Shown here: positions 23,441 through 35,946 of the stretch, one piece after another
Layout: each line of letters opens with the position of its first letter
Numbering within the stretch: position 1 is the first letter of the stretch
Source of the DNA: Mucidula mucida
Taxonomy: Eukaryota; Basidiomycota; Agaricomycetes; Agaricales; Physalacriaceae
Assembly: GCA_015501055.1 (NCBI GenBank)
Contig: JADNYV010000053.1
Location: 1-64,000 of the forward strand
Length of the DNA: 64,000 bases
Reading direction: 5' to 3'
Notes under the pieces: generated by a model
What the model was told of the DNA's origin: nothing
The model's input: the letters and a program-made list of their open reading frames with translations, nothing else
Databases searched by the model: none
Position numbers and translations under genes: made by a program

Positions 23441-24382
23441 TCACGGAATATGCTTCCACGGGTACTCACCCAGCCGTCTGTCCGCCTCTACTTCTAACTC
23501 GAATGGCGTAAGAATTTGGGGTAACCATTTGTCCCAGTACCACTTGCCCTCTATCCCCGCTGCAAAGTTCTTCGACTTGCAATACTCCCAATAGGAAGGT
23601 AGCCACCCTGACGTCTCCCAGTCAATAATCGCGGACACTCTCCATCCCTCTCCCGGCTTCTCCTCAACCATAATATTTCGCGCAGCAAAGTCATTGTGCG
23701 TGAGCACGAGACGGTGGCGCGCGCTATGTACTTCTGGGACCGGATCGGGGAAAGATTCCGGCGGGCGTTCGCGTCGCAGCTGCAAGTTCATATGCTCTTC
23801 GTCTCGAAAAGGTCCACTGAGGTCAAAACGATCGTGAAGCCTTCCGCAGTAGATTGGTCCGCCAGACGCCGATGAGATGACAGAAGAATCTCCGCCTGGA
23901 CGTGGAATACTTCGCAATTGGTCCATATAATCGCGTAGTTGGGCAATGATGGTTGATTCGTCGGTGTCGGTGAGGAGTCGAAGACGTCGAGAGGCGCACG
24001 CCCGGAATTCGTCCATAATGATGTACCGCATGTGGAAGGAGCGGACTTGAAAGCGTATACGAGGGACGGAATAGTGGTGTGTTGGCGGATGAGACGTAGA
24101 GCTGCGATTTCGGCGTCAATGCGACGTCCAGGTAATGTCGCTTTGACGTAGAACTTCTTGTGCAAGCCAGTTACTAGTGAATATTAGCGAAAAATTTATC
24201 AGAAATGAAGGGACTCACGTTTCCAGAAAAATGGACAATCGTGCGGCCATACCAACGCAGTTTGCGCCAGCATTTAACATGACAAAGTATGGCCGAACCA
24301 AATGATATTTCAGGAGAAATCGACGGTTCTCCGGACGCTGCGTCCACGTTTGAGACACTGTCCGTCGGTCAAAGGACTTCAT
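23441..24382 (-). pseudogene. APH-family (aminoglycoside-phosphotransferase-like) kinase, copy 1, frameshifted
   Basis: First exon from ATG 24382 (MKSFDRRTV…), an intron with a GTGAGT donor, then a long second exon. The second exon contains the APH catalytic loop LTHNDFAARNI and the metal-binding SAIIDWET, ending …YPWKHIP at TGA 23441-23443. Fungal proteins of this fold phosphorylate small molecules or are uncharacterised; substrate unknown here. Compared with copy 2, one base is missing near 24070 (CCGTCCCTCG versus CCTGTCCCTCG), and local compensating shifts affect the residues after RYIIMD near 23990-24015. The catalytic half and C-terminus are open. It lies tail to tail with FunK1 copy C. 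Confidence 0.7.
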
Positions 24383-25094
24383 CGCGAAAAGACAGAATAC
24401 TGCCAGTGACTCTGGCGTAAATCAACTACTTGATCAGAAGTTATGTCCAAGTTATGTTCAAACTGACAAAGAGCGCGCCCAGCTAATGTTGGCAGTTACG
24501 GCTGGCTTAGAAGTATGAAATCTGATACCGGCTCTATACGTGACATGTACTGACCTCGGTGGCTAAGTTTTGAAAAAGTTTTGACGCAGGCGATGATGCC
24601 CGCGAAGGAAAATGCGCTGGTGTTCGGAGTGCGATGGCGTAAGAAGAAGGGGCCTTCGCTGCCTGCTAGGCTCCACTCTAGCGTTATACTAAGTGTACCT
24701 GGATGTGGCAATGAATGGCAAAGTGGTAGCCTTTTCAGGCTTACCGATACCCAGTCGGATGTGTTCGCTGGTAGGAAGAGTTGTGTCCAAGATGTCAAGT
24801 TGACGTCCGACCCGGCAAGCAGAATGGAAGGTCAATGCTCGATGTATGAAGTCGCCTTTCAGGAGTGTTCCTATTCTTGACAAGCAATTCAGTGAGAGTA
24901 ATGGGAATATCTGGTGTAGTTAGTGAGGGGTATGGGGTGTTCCAAATGTGGTAACAGAAGGAGCATGTGACTCTGAACCTGTTGACAACTCGGCCAAACA
25001 GATCGGGACTTGGCAATTACAGTCACGACACGAATAACTTTATAGAAACGCAAATTTCCTCTATCGCCGGTCAACTTCTTGAATCAACAACACC
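24383..25094. repeat. Unit spacer and promoter of FunK1 copy D
   Basis: Matches the spacers before copies C and L. The shared promoter block lies at about 24939-25050, with TTTATAGAAA at 25039-25048 about 45 bp before the copy D start. The spacer interior holds short frames conserved only because the copies are recent, so no gene is called. Confidence 0.65.
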
Positions 25095-27745
25095 ATGAAT
25101 AGGAGAGGTGCTCAAGATTATGGCCTAGACGATCAGCGCGCCGCTTTGACGCCTTCTACCACAAGTCACACCGTGCAGGTCCCGGTCGACGTTTATTTCT
25201 CCACTTACCAGTCGGATATCCTACCATCTGCCCTTGAAACCGAGGACCTGATCTCCTGGGTGGAGGACGAACTGGAGACGGCCAAAACCTTGAACACGAA
25301 GAGCTGGCGCAGTACAAGAATTAGGAGAACGGTCACGGAAGATGATACGTACAAAGGCCTGCAACCTATCACAGAGGAAATTCACAACCTTTGCCTGGCC
25401 TGGAACAAGAGGAATAACACGACTAAACTGCCCAAACGCACGACCTGTTTAATCTGCCGTCCGAACCATGAAATTGCCTCTGAGGCGGGCAGAGGGTCCC
25501 TGAAGACCGATGCACGCTTCGTCCTGATGGAGTCGCGTGACGGCGGCGACGTCGATGACAAGAAAGTCGAGACTTGTGACATCGCGGGCGTCATGGAGGC
25601 CAAGCAGCAAATGAGGGACAGAGGAACTGTGGGTAGTCTTGAATTTCTATCGTCCATCTTTAATTTGTTTCTAGAACGAGGACGAAGTGGTTGTCGCCAT
25701 CAGCCACATTCTTTTAATGATCCAAGTCGCCGATTTGTGCTGTCCTTCACCGTCGAGGGCAACATGATGCGGTTCTGGTACTTCTCCAGATCGCACATCG
25801 CCGTATCTGATGAATTCGATTACCACAAGGTAAGCTGACTTGCATTGACTCGCGCCGTACTGTCTCATCGCTGTTATTAGAATCCCAGGGACTTCATTCG
25901 ATTCATCATTTTCATGACGTTCTCTTCGCTTGAGGGACTCGGTTACGACCCGACTGTCGTTCGAGTTCGGGACGATAACAAAGATGTTCAATACCAATTC
26001 ACCGTCGGCGACAAGAAATACCAGACTGTTCGTTGCATTGATGAATCCAGTGCGCTGGATATCGTAACTCGCGCAACAAGAGTATGGGCGGTGCGAGAAC
26101 TTGACGCTAACGATCAGCCTTTGGTGAAACCAAGGTGTTGAAGGACGTTGGCTTTACATCGATGCTCGATCGGAGAAGGACATTTACAACGAGATCTTCG
26201 GAGCGCTTGAGAATTGGACAAAATCGGTGTTCCGCCTGATCAGCGTCCCCGACTCGTTGCCAGATGCTACGATTGCCGAGGATGCAAAGCAGTACTTCAT
26301 CACTATTGAACAGGATGTACCTGTCTGGATCAACGGCCAGGTTGACACCACTGCCGCAATCCGGATGGTGCGGTCGAGTTTTGTTATACCCCGCTTCCCT
26401 TGCAGGCCGCTGTAGAAAGCGGGCGTGGCTACACACAAGATAACACACCTGCTCCTGCTGCACGCGCCAAAATATCACCTGCATACCCGCATACTCAGCG
26501 AAAGCATCGGCGAATCGTCTTCGCCGAGGAATGTCAATCGTTGTACACCGTTGACGATTATGGTGACTTCACCTCGGACTAGCTCAACTTGTATATGGTA
26601 CGTCGTCAATCCTCCGAATTCCCATTTCTCATATGCTGTAGGTCTCGATTACATGCGTTTGGCCGGTTTCATTCATCGGGATATCAGTCCTGGTAATTGT
26701 CTGCTATACATGGAGGACCGCCACATCAAGATATCCGATCTTGAGTATGCACGCCGTTATGACTCTCAATGCGAGTCTCCTGTGCCCCGCATTGTAAGTC
26801 ATCTTGACTGATTTTCACTTTTTGTACTCTATTGAGCCTTTCTTAGGGTACTCCAGGATTTATGGCCGTCGAATATCAGTCTTTATGGCATCATTTGTAC
26901 CGCCGGCTGTCACGACGCCGAAGTACCGTTCGGTAGATGATATCGAAGCCGATAAAAAGAAGCAGCCGAAGAAGCATTCATGGTTCCGCTTCAATTTCCT
27001 ACACGATCTGGAATCTGTATTATGGATCCTTCTCTCGCACCTCCTCACCACAATCCCTAGTTGCCTTCATGCAGATGACCAGGATACCGTGAAAAGCCAT
27101 CAAGCGGTCCTCAAACTTTACGATGAACTCTTTGACGGTTCCCTTAAAGGCTCTGTCGAGCGTCATGCGTTCATTCAGCAAATCACAGCTCCAGCACCAA
27201 ATCGTTTCTCAAAGCGCAGGATGTGCTAAAGACCTTTTACGAAAAGGCCAATGCATCCGCTCTGTGCAAAGTTATGGCTGCATTTGCGTATCTCGTACGT
27301 TCCTGCTACATGCCAGTAGAATCTACGGTTCCGGTAGTCCTTGCGGGGCAGAATTCTCCGTGCTGGGACCCCGTTTATTTCAAAGAAAAGTATTATCGTG
27401 ACATTCACAGGTGTTCATGACAATACATCGTGCCATGGTTGGGGTGGAGTATCGTGCTGTTAAGAGGCTCGAGGACCCTCCTCCTCCGCCCGCCGCCGCG
27501 CACAATCAAGTCGCGCCAACCCCAGACCATGGCCCATCACAACCTCGCAAACGTCGTGCTGAAGCTGGTACCGTTGCCAGAAGGGCACCAAAAAGCCCAG
27601 GATCGGCGTGCAACCCGCTGAAGATGCTGTCCAGCAGGAGACCACTACAAGGCAAAGCGTGCCGCTGCTAGTCCCTCTCGCGACCTCGAAGGCCAAGACC
27701 TGTCGCGCCTAGTAAACGGGTGTTGAGGAGCGCAAAGCAAAGTAA
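25095..27745 (+). pseudogene. FunK1-type kinase copy D, frameshifted mosaic
   Basis: Starts like copies C and L (MNRRGAQDYGLDD). Exon 3 begins like copies A/K and changes to copy L type near 26150. Exon 5 has an A-like core at about 27030-27420 and an L-like tail after about 27460. Breaks: single-base losses near 26122 (CCTTTGGTG versus CCTTTTGGTG) and 26150, a lost stretch near 26577 giving an early TAG, and shifts near 26890, 27215 and 27410. HRDISPGN and SDLE are still readable. Non-functional as a full kinase. Confidence 0.8.
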
Positions 27746-27949
27746 ATGAACGTGTTGGAATGTGGCGGCGATGCTTATCAGTCAGATGTGATTTTTAATC
27801 AGCTTGTTTATACTTTTAAGTACAACTGTTGTATACCTTTTCTTGTCAGACTCCACGCTAGTCAATATTCATGTTACATATATAGGGGATTGACTGATCG
27901 CCACGTGCGACTAACTTGCCGGATACACTCACCTATTCAACGTCCGTGA

Positions 27950-29226
27950 AAGCCAAATCAAGTCAGCCGACTCAGTCTCGAATACGCACATCCTTATGTT
28001 CTCAAAATCTCCATGACGCACCTCTTATGGTGAGCTTTCTGGTCAATGTCCAGTGCAATGTACACCTGACGAACTTGAATTATCAGGGCCTACTGGTTTT
28101 ATGGCTGTCGAGTACCAGCAAGGCAAACATTATTTCGGAGAACCCGCGCAGGGTAAGTCGGGCGATCTGAGTCTTGGTGCCGCTGTTCATGTCCGCCGAA
28201 AGCCCCATATCGTTGCTCATCTCCCGGCGGCGGCGGCTTGGTTCCGCTTCAACTTCCTCCATGGCCTGGAGTCTCTCCTCTGGATCTATGCTTGATTCGT
28301 CTTGAATACTCTACCTGATTGTCCGGATCTTCGCGCCCGCGATACCGCCGAGATACTGGTCTTTCGTGATCAACTCTTCGACGGCTCCTTTCAGGGTTCG
28401 CTTGAGCGGATTGAGTTTGTAACGCGATTTCATTTGGATGCCAGATTCACCAAAGTCCAGTGCTTGCTAGATACGTTGCATGAGAAAGTGAAAGATGAAC
28501 ATGCTATGGTTCTGTCGGATGGCTTGGTGAACTTTGAAGCTCTTGTGGAGTATTACGGGAAAGTCCAGTCGACCGAGCCAGTTTCGACGACCGAGGAGCC
28601 CCATTGCGATGGGATACCAAGCACTTCAAGCACTCATTCTATACCTACATTCAGACAACAGTCATGGTTGTATACGAGGAGATGAAGGATGTGGCTTATG
28701 AGGCCATTTCGCATGACGATTTTGAAAAGCGTGCGGCGCAGGAACAGAAGACGGTGGAACCCACGAATCAGCCTGTCGAGGATGACAACAAAATCAACAC
28801 AAAAGCGGAAGCGCCAAAGCAAGCTGGCAAACGCCCTGCTGAAACATATCTCGTGAAAACGAGTAGGAAAAAGCCCAAGACGAACCCGAATGCCGAGCCC
28901 TTGCGATGTGGCAAGCGGCGGGTGGAAGAGCGTCTCGACAGGGAGGACATCAAGAAGCGGAAACGCGCTACAGCTTCCCATTCCGGAGGGCCCTCGTCAC
29001 CGACTAGCAGCTGCAGTCATTCAGGACGAAGAAAGGAGCCATGGGTGCACCTCGCGTTGCGAAGTCCAAAGCAGCTAAAGGGACGAAGCAAGCGGCTGAC
29101 CCTCCCGTAGCGGTTTCGTCCCGCCAGGCGAGGACATCTCCCGCCGCCGGTCCCTCTCGTCGAACGGCAAAGCCTGAGGATAATATTGTCCAGAGATTGA
29201 GGAGCGCGACGCGCAAGAAGTCTTAA
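27950..29226 (+). pseudogene. FunK1-type copy E, 5'-truncated fragment
   Basis: Homology starts with a decayed equivalent of exon 4 (the SDLEYARRY segment is unrecognisable in protein but traceable in DNA near 27955-28020). It continues through a GTGAGC…TCAG intron into GPTGFMAVEYQ. The C-lobe core is diverged from all other copies, with WFRFNFLHGLESLLW followed by a stop near 28295 and further shifts. The basic tail (KRPAETYLVKTSRKK…) runs to TAA at 29226. No promoter block or catalytic loop. Confidence 0.65.
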
Positions 29227-29239
29227 GCGATGGACGATG

Positions 29240-29487
29240 GAGCATCGCCGTTTCACTGGTGCGTCTAACCAACCGCTACGCTCGACCCCGAAGTCATCTT
29301 GATAGATAAACATAGTGCATAGAGATATATATACAGGGATATACAGAGAGTAGTGTCTAAAAAGAGACCATATAAATAGAGCCGAAACACACAACCACTG
29401 AAAAGTACATATAAACTGAGAGAAAAAATCAGGTCTGACTGACATCGCCGCCAGACTCTACACTGAGCACTCCATCACGTCTAATCC
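29240..29487. repeat. FunK1 3' flank shared by E and F (copies meet tail to tail)
   Basis: Reverse-complement match to the 3' flanks of copies A, C and K (ATCTTGATAGATAAAC, ACATCGCCGCCA). Copies E (plus) and F (minus) converge here. Confidence 0.6.
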
Positions 29488-32400
29488 TCAGGACTTGTCC
29501 TTCTTCGCGCTCCTCAGCCCCTGCTTACGAGGCTCCACCACTCCTGCCGTTCGGGGTCGGCGAGAGGGACAGGCAGCGGGCTGACCAGATTACCCGCGGC
29601 GGCACGACTACCTGCCCCGGATAGCTGACGAGAAGAACTTGCTGCAGGTGGCTCAGCCGCTTGCTTCGTCTTCCCGGCAGGCGCTTTGCGCCCTTTGGCA
29701 GCACCGGATGAATTTGCAGTCTTTAGCCTCGATGACCGTCTAGGCGGCTCATCCGCTGAAGCTAGAGCGCGCTTTGCCTTTTTAGTGGTCTCGTGCTCGA
29801 CATCATCTTCAGCGGATCGTTTCCCAGGCGCGATGTCCCAGCACGCGTGCCGGCCTTGGCCTTTTTGCTAGGTTCCTGGTCGACGGTAGCTCCGGCAGGA
29901 CGTTTCTGAGGTCGTGATGGGCCAGGGTCTGCGTTCGGCGCGAGTTGGTCGCTGCTCGGTTGCTGGGCGGAGGTTCCGGCAACGGGTCGGCAGGTGGCGG
30001 AGGCAAAGATGGCACGGCTTTCTTTGCCTCACGTTTGTCGAAATCGTCATACGAGATAGCTTTGTAGTCCACCCCGTTCATCTTCCTATGGACGAACATG
30101 AAGACCCCGTGGAGCCTGGAGTAGAACGAGTGCGCGAAGCAGGCAGGAGCCCAGTGCGTTGATCCTTCGCCTTCCGGGACAACGGGTGCAGTACGCTCGA
30201 TCTTATAGTAGCATTGCGACATATGTTCAAATGCTTTCAGACCTTTTGTAAACGACGTGGCATCTGCTTTCCCGTAAATTCCTTGAGCATGTCCGTAGCA
30301 GCTTCGTAGCTACTCTTGACATCACGTGCAAGGTCTGTTATGAATTCAATGCGACCCGGAGAGCCTGTAAGAGAGCCATCGAAGAGCTCATCACGAAGGC
30401 GTTTGATTCCTTTACGCAGCTTGGTGATATCGTCCGCCCGAAGACAGTCGGGTAGAGTGTCGAGTAAATGCCAGGTGTAGAGCCAGACTACCGCCTCCAA
30501 GTCATGGAGGAAGTTGTACTGGAACCAAGAGTCCGGCGCATCTGACATGGTCAAGTCGTAATCCGCCTCAAGGTCTTGAAGGACATCGCGGTCTTCCGCC
30601 TTTCCTAAGAAGAGATGCCTGCTGCGTTGATATTCGATGGCCATGAAACCAGGAGTTCCCTAGGAAGTCATTGAGGGCAATGTCGAACATATTGAAGCGA
30701 AACTCACCGTAAGTGGCGCCAAACCCTTACCCTGAGACTCGTAACGTCGCGCATATTCAAGATCAGAGATCTTTATCTGGCGCTCATACATGAGGCAATT
30801 GCCAGGGCTGATATCGCGATGAACGAATCCTGCTAAACGCATGTATTGCAAGCCTAGACAAATTTAAGATGAGGCAAACTTCAGCAGAGGAAAAAGAGCT
30901 GACCATGAACCAGTTGGGCTAGTCCGAGAGCAAAATCGGCATAGTTGTATATCGCGTCCAAGGTTTTACATTCCTCCTCAAAAACGATTCGCCGGTGCGT
31001 TCGCTGGACGTGCCGGTACACAGGTGGGGTCTTGGGAGGTGCTGTAAGCTGAGGTCTCCCAAAAGCCTTTTTGACGTCGGTACCAGATGCATTGTCGTTC
31101 GTGAGGCCACGCCCACCGTCTACGGTGGGGTGTTTGCAGGAGCCTGCGGGAAGCGGGGCGTAACAGAACTCAACCGCGTCGGTCGGGAGTGCGAGGGTGG
31201 TGTCATCATACCATTGATCTGGACAGCTATATCCTCCACGATAGTCATGAAATACTGCTTTGCATCGTCGGCCATGGTTGCGTCGGCACGCGGTCGGAGG
31301 ACGTTCTCCGCGGAACGCCATTTTGTCCAATTCCTCAAGCGCTCCGAAGATCTCCTTCTGAATGTCCTGCTCCGATTAGCATCGATGTAAAGCCAAACGT
31401 CCTTCAACACCTTGGTTTTACCGATAGGCTGGTCTTTAGCGTCAAGTTCTCGCACCGCCCACACCCTTGTTGCGCGAGTTACGATGTCCAGCGCACTGGT
31501 TTCATCAATGCAACGAACAGTCTGGTATTTCTTGTCGCCGACGGTGAATTGGTATTGAACATCTTTGTTATCGTCCCGAACTCGAACGACAGTCGGTCGT
31601 AACCGAGTTTCTCAAGCGGAGAGAACGTCATGAAAATATGAATCGAATGAAGTCCCTGGGTTCTAACAACAGCAATCAGACAGCGACGGCAGATCAATGC
31701 AAGTCAACCCACCTTATGGTAATCGAATTCAGCAGATACGGTAATGTGCGATCTCGAGAAATACCAAAACCGCATCATATTGCCCTCGACGGTGAAGGCC
31801 AACACAAATCGGCGGCTTGGATCATTGTATAGAATGTGGCTGACGGCACCGACAATTTGGTCCTCGTTCTAGGCACGATTTAGAGATGGCAGACAAAAAC
31901 AACGTCAAGCACTCACAGTTCCTCTGTCCTCAAGATGCAGCTTGGCCTCCATGGGGCCTCCGACGTCACAAGTCTTTACTTTCTTGTCATCGACTTTGTC
32001 GTCACCGTCGCGCGACTTCATCAGGATGAAGCGCGCATCGGTCTTCATGGACCCTCCGCGCACCTCCGACTTGGTCTCAAGTCTTGGACGGCAGACGAGG
32101 CGCGTCGTGGGCTGGGGCAGTTTGGTCTTCTTCTTCTTCTTGTTCCAGGTCGTGCGAAGGTTGACAATCTTCTTTGCGATTGGTTCTAGCCCTTTGTAGG
32201 TAGCATCCTCGCTGGCGTCCTCAGAAAGCTTCGTGTCGCGCCAGCCAGAATCGTCTAAGATCCCAGCCGCTCTCAATTCTTCATCCACCCAGGTGATCAG
32301 CTCATCGGTCTCGCCGACGGATGGTAGGATGTCAGTGTGGTAGGTAGAATGGTATATTTTGACTGGCATCTGCACGGTGTGACCGGTGGTGGAAGCTCTC

Positions 32401-32540
32401 AAGGCAATGCGCTGAGCACGGAGGCCAAAAGTTTCAGCTCCACCATTGCCCATGAGTTTGTCGACGCGAGGAGTGGGCCCGAGCGTGGGTTGCCGCTGTG
32501 CGGTGGGGGCGCGTGGGGTCTGAGGAGGAGGGGCGTCCAT
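29488..32540 (-). pseudogene. FunK1-type kinase copy F, frameshifted
   Basis: ATG at 32540 (MDAPPPQTP). The first exon is open but clearly diverged from copies A and K. Exon 3 is A/K-like with shifts near 31595, 31380 and 31310. Exon 4 keeps HRDISPGNCL and KISDLEYARRY. Exon 5 starts with a private C-lobe core (GFMAIEYQRSRHLFL…WFQYNFLHDLEAVVWLY) that breaks near 30240, while the tail is again A-like. The stop is at 29488-29490. Same strand and upstream repeat type as copy A. Confidence 0.8.
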
Positions 32541-32740
32541 AGTAAGAGGGTGAAATGGTTAACAATGACAGAGGAAACTCACGTTTTATATTAATGGCAG
32601 ACGCGCTCGCCTTTGTTAGTGTCGTGACTGCGATTGCCAAGTTAGGATCTGTTTGGTCGAGTTGACAACAGGTTCAGAGTCACATGTTCCTTCGGTTACC
32701 ACATTTGGACTGCACTGAACAATGGCGAACAACTGAGACT
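32541..32740 (-). promoter_or_regulatory. Core promoter block of FunK1 copy F
   Basis: TATAAAA (reverse complement at 32584-32590) is 44 bp upstream of the ATG. The ACATGTGACTCTGAACCTG block lies further up, as in copies A and K. Confidence 0.55.
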
Positions 32741-33690
32741 CCATTGTCCTCTGTGGACTGCACTTATCCACCGCCTCAAAAAGGCAACTTGAGGCTATTG
32801 ACATCCACAGGAACATTTTCACTGTTACCGGGTATATCAATTTGACGATTCTCATTGGTCCTATTTCGAACGCGTCCACTCCCCATTGTCCTCGGTGGAC
32901 TGCACTTATCCACTGACTGGAAAGGGCGACTTGACGCCGTTGACCTCCACAGGAACGTCTGCACCTCCTAAAATAATCATGGGTCCTATTCAGTGTTACT
33001 TTCAATGATTGCGACGACTCGTTGGCGGCAGTCTTCCTGATTGGTTTGGAAATGGTGACTGCCGCGAACGCGTCCACGTCTGTCCACGTATCAGCAAGCC
33101 TACCCTGCCATCGATCAACACACATCCCATGATAATGAAGATGCACAGCGGGGGACAAGTCGCGAAGATGCACCCCAGAGCGGAAGTCACCCACATGACA
33201 ACGCCAGCTCTTTGAATGTATCCCATATCTCTCTGATGGCCTGAGACCGTAGCGTACTTCCTATCCAATGTCCACTCCTCCAATCATTGTTCACTCGTCC
33301 AATCATTGTTCACTCGTCCAATCATTGTTCATTCGTCCAACGCAGTCCATTTAGAAACATACTCTAATCACGCCAGCTCTGCTACAAGGCGCACCCCGAA
33401 CACGAGGACGCATCCTCTTCCAAGGGCATGATTCGCTATCTCGATACGTCTTTTGAAACTTGGTATGCGTCACATATATGGCCGCCTCAACGGTTGTTCA
33501 ATCTTCATCATCACCTGCATCACACTCTTTCACCTCTTGTGCACCGTTAGCCTCTGTCGCTGTGGATTGCTCGACTTTTATTTAACAGTTCACGATGACC
33601 TGCGCGGAACATTTCGATATCTTGAATTTTGAACGGCTAACTCCTACACCGGTAGGTACATTCATACTTTTGGTCGGCCTACAGCCTCAA
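32741..33690. repeat. Upstream repeat region of FunK1 copy F
   Basis: Homologous to the upstream regions of copies A and K. It contains two imperfect tandem copies (about 32740-32870 and 32880-32990) of the TGGACTGCACTTATCCAC…CACAGGAAC segment. Confidence 0.6.
33280..33336. repeat. Three 19-bp tandem repeats
   Basis: CCAATCATTGTTCACTCGT at 33280-33298 and 33299-33317, and a one-base variant at 33318-33336, preceded by a shorter degenerate copy from 33265. Single or degenerate units occur at the same place upstream of copies A and K, so repeat number varies between paralogues. Confidence 0.9.
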
Positions 33691-33929
33691 GCCCGGGGCG
33701 CTGTAGAAGTGTAGGTTCGCGTCTCGTGGATTTGTCCGAATCGAGACATAAATCCAGTAAAAAAGAAACACCAATGGATAATTACAAGCAGTACATAAAA
33801 TCGTAGAAACAAGGAACGTAGACAAGAAAAACCAAACCAAAAATGTGTGCCAGATCCGAGTGATATCGCCGTATTTCGACACAACGTTTGGCCCAATCAG
33901 TTCTCACTGTCGATTTCTTTGACCCCTCT

Positions 33930-34690
33930 TCTATCCAAGTCTCTTCCCTCCTATCGGTTTTCTATCGCGGCGCACGATATTCGTTCCTGTTTGACCATTC
34001 TGTTTTACCCACTGAGAGACGCCTATTCGTAAGTCCTGGAAGAGGACTTGGCTACCACATGAGCCATAGTAAGTACCTGTATCATACTCCGACATACGCA
34101 GACCAAGCTTCACAGCAGAGACGGGCCCGGCGGGAGCCATTATAGCTTTAACACCAAAAGTCGGTGCGGACATCATGACCTACGTTGGTTGAGCGACCAG
34201 CTGTGATCCAACAATATTCAGGTTCTCGCCGCCCAACTTGAAGCCAGCTGTTGGTCCGATGTTTGATTTGGATCCCAGTTCCGCGCACCATCTCCTCGGA
34301 CTTCTGCCACTGAGATATCTTGATCGTTGAACGAAGTGTCCACGGCTTCCTGATAGCGAATTCGCCGACTCCCGACTCGGATCGGAGAGATCTAGACAGC
34401 ATTTTTCAAACCAGATACTGACACGAGGCTCAAAGCGAGCAAGTCGTAAACGTCTACATTGTGCATCCTGTCAAACGGCAGAAAGCACTGCACAGTTGGA
34501 GAACGAACAAGGAACACGCAGAACGCAAGCATTTCTAAGCCCTTGAAGTGCTCCCGGAGATGAGAATGAACCTTCCTTCTTCCGATGTAGGAAGAAAGAT
34601 CGTTGACCAGGTCAAAATTGGGGGGCGGACGAGCAATGTGCATGCACTCTACGCTTTTGGTCCGGAAGATGCTCGGAAATGAGACCAAAC
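33930..34690 (-). other. Possible unrecognised gene, minus strand
   Basis: Several minus-strand frames look coding-like: a block ending near 34392 containing RPPPNFDLVNDLSSYIG, and another (about 34190-34320) with Gly-rich GPTAGFKLGGENLNIVG that continues past a TAG near 34183 into 33931. I could not settle the splicing. No family recognised. Confidence 0.3.
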
Positions 34691-35658
34691 GTGAGCAATT
34701 CGTCGACTCGGAGGGCTAACTGTACTCATGTGTACAATTACTTCGCCGCCAAGTCCGGCCGGACTCGATGACCGAATGATCCCGAGAGTACAGAAGTTCC
34801 GTTTGCAAACCATGGCGATACTAGTACTGATTTGGATGTTTCAGGTATACGGCGGTATTCTCGATAGCGAAGAAAAAAACTCGCCTTGTCGATAGGAGAA
34901 AACGCCTCGAGCCGTATCCTTTCACGAGCAAGCGACGACAGTCAAAGGAGAAGAGCATGCGAAGATAAACGTAAATGCTCTCTGTACCATGTACAGGAGA
35001 TGTTGTGATAAAAGTAAATGGTGATCCAGTACGGGAGCGAAGCGTACTGCACGATTCAGGGTACTAGCGGCTACCGCGTAGACGTCTTGATAAGCTAGCG
35101 GAGGGTTGAGATCTATGTCGCTGTACAGGAAGCTAGCCTACATTTATCGAACGGAGCGGTCGTCCCGAAGTACAACGAGGCCAGGAAAATCGAAATGTAA
35201 TCGGGTCCGGATAGAAATATTCTGTAGCCATGTAGTGCGTATACTGCTTTTCATAGGATGAGAAACCGAGTAGATTTTCACGCCACTGATCCCGTTACGA
35301 GCCATAAGCATTCCGGAGGCGGATTATGAGAAGTTTGATATTCACCAGCAGAATCTCGCGGGTTGGCAACTTACAGCAATGGAGATGGGCAAAAAGGTTG
35401 TATGACTGGTGAAGTCCGCCGATGGTTAATGCGTAGAATCGTTCATTGATCAAGGTGCAGGTTGGCATCTCCGCTATGGGTTTCTGGCGGATTGTCGGAT
35501 GGGGACAAATTTGACGCGGTCCTGCCGCCTTCCCATTCCAGGATACGATGTTATGTATATGAAGATTTATTTGTCTAAATGCACTACCACTTGGAAGCGC
35601 CCCCACTCTGGTAAACAGTCAACGATTAACTTTAAATGATAAAGTCGGGAATATACCT
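34691..35658. other. Intergenic, nothing recognised
   Basis: No coding-like frame of note, no repeats matching the rest of the window, no transposon ends. Confidence 0.4.
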
Positions 35659-35946
35659 CTATTGAGTCATCTCGTCCGCGCTCAGCTCCCGCATCCAGAA
35701 CCGTTTGGGCCTCCCAAATTCGCTAAATATCGCGGGTCCCGCAGAGGATTTCGAAGGGCCGGTTCTGACACGGATTTGGAGAAGCCGGCGGGTAAGGCAC
35801 GCCAGCAGGATGGGCGTGTGGTGGTGTAGGGCCTGATAAGTCTGAGCAAGTGAGGGCGGCAAATGCGCTGTACATACCAGAGGGCCATATTCGCTTTCCA
35901 ATAATTTGATGAGAGGGGTGTACGCTCGACGCGCAGACGGATGCAT
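35659..35946 (-). pseudogene. KGD4/YMR31-like small mitochondrial protein, possibly decayed
   Basis: Begins MHPSARRAYTPLIKLL and ends PKRFWMRELSADEMTQ, resembling the two ends of the small mitochondrial Kgd4 (YMR31/MRPS36) family, which recruits the E3 subunit to 2-oxoglutarate dehydrogenase. A GTATGT…CTCAG intron of 36 bp can be placed in between. The central part reads sensibly (PPHAHPAG) only in another frame, and the usual C-terminal Gly-rich end is replaced by a stop, so this may be a pseudogene. Resemblance judged from memory of the family. Confidence 0.4.

Noticed and set aside
24496..24798. Minus-strand frame in the unit spacer, with relatives near 18971 and 56176
   Set aside because: The copies carry different stops and indels; conservation is explained by recent duplication.
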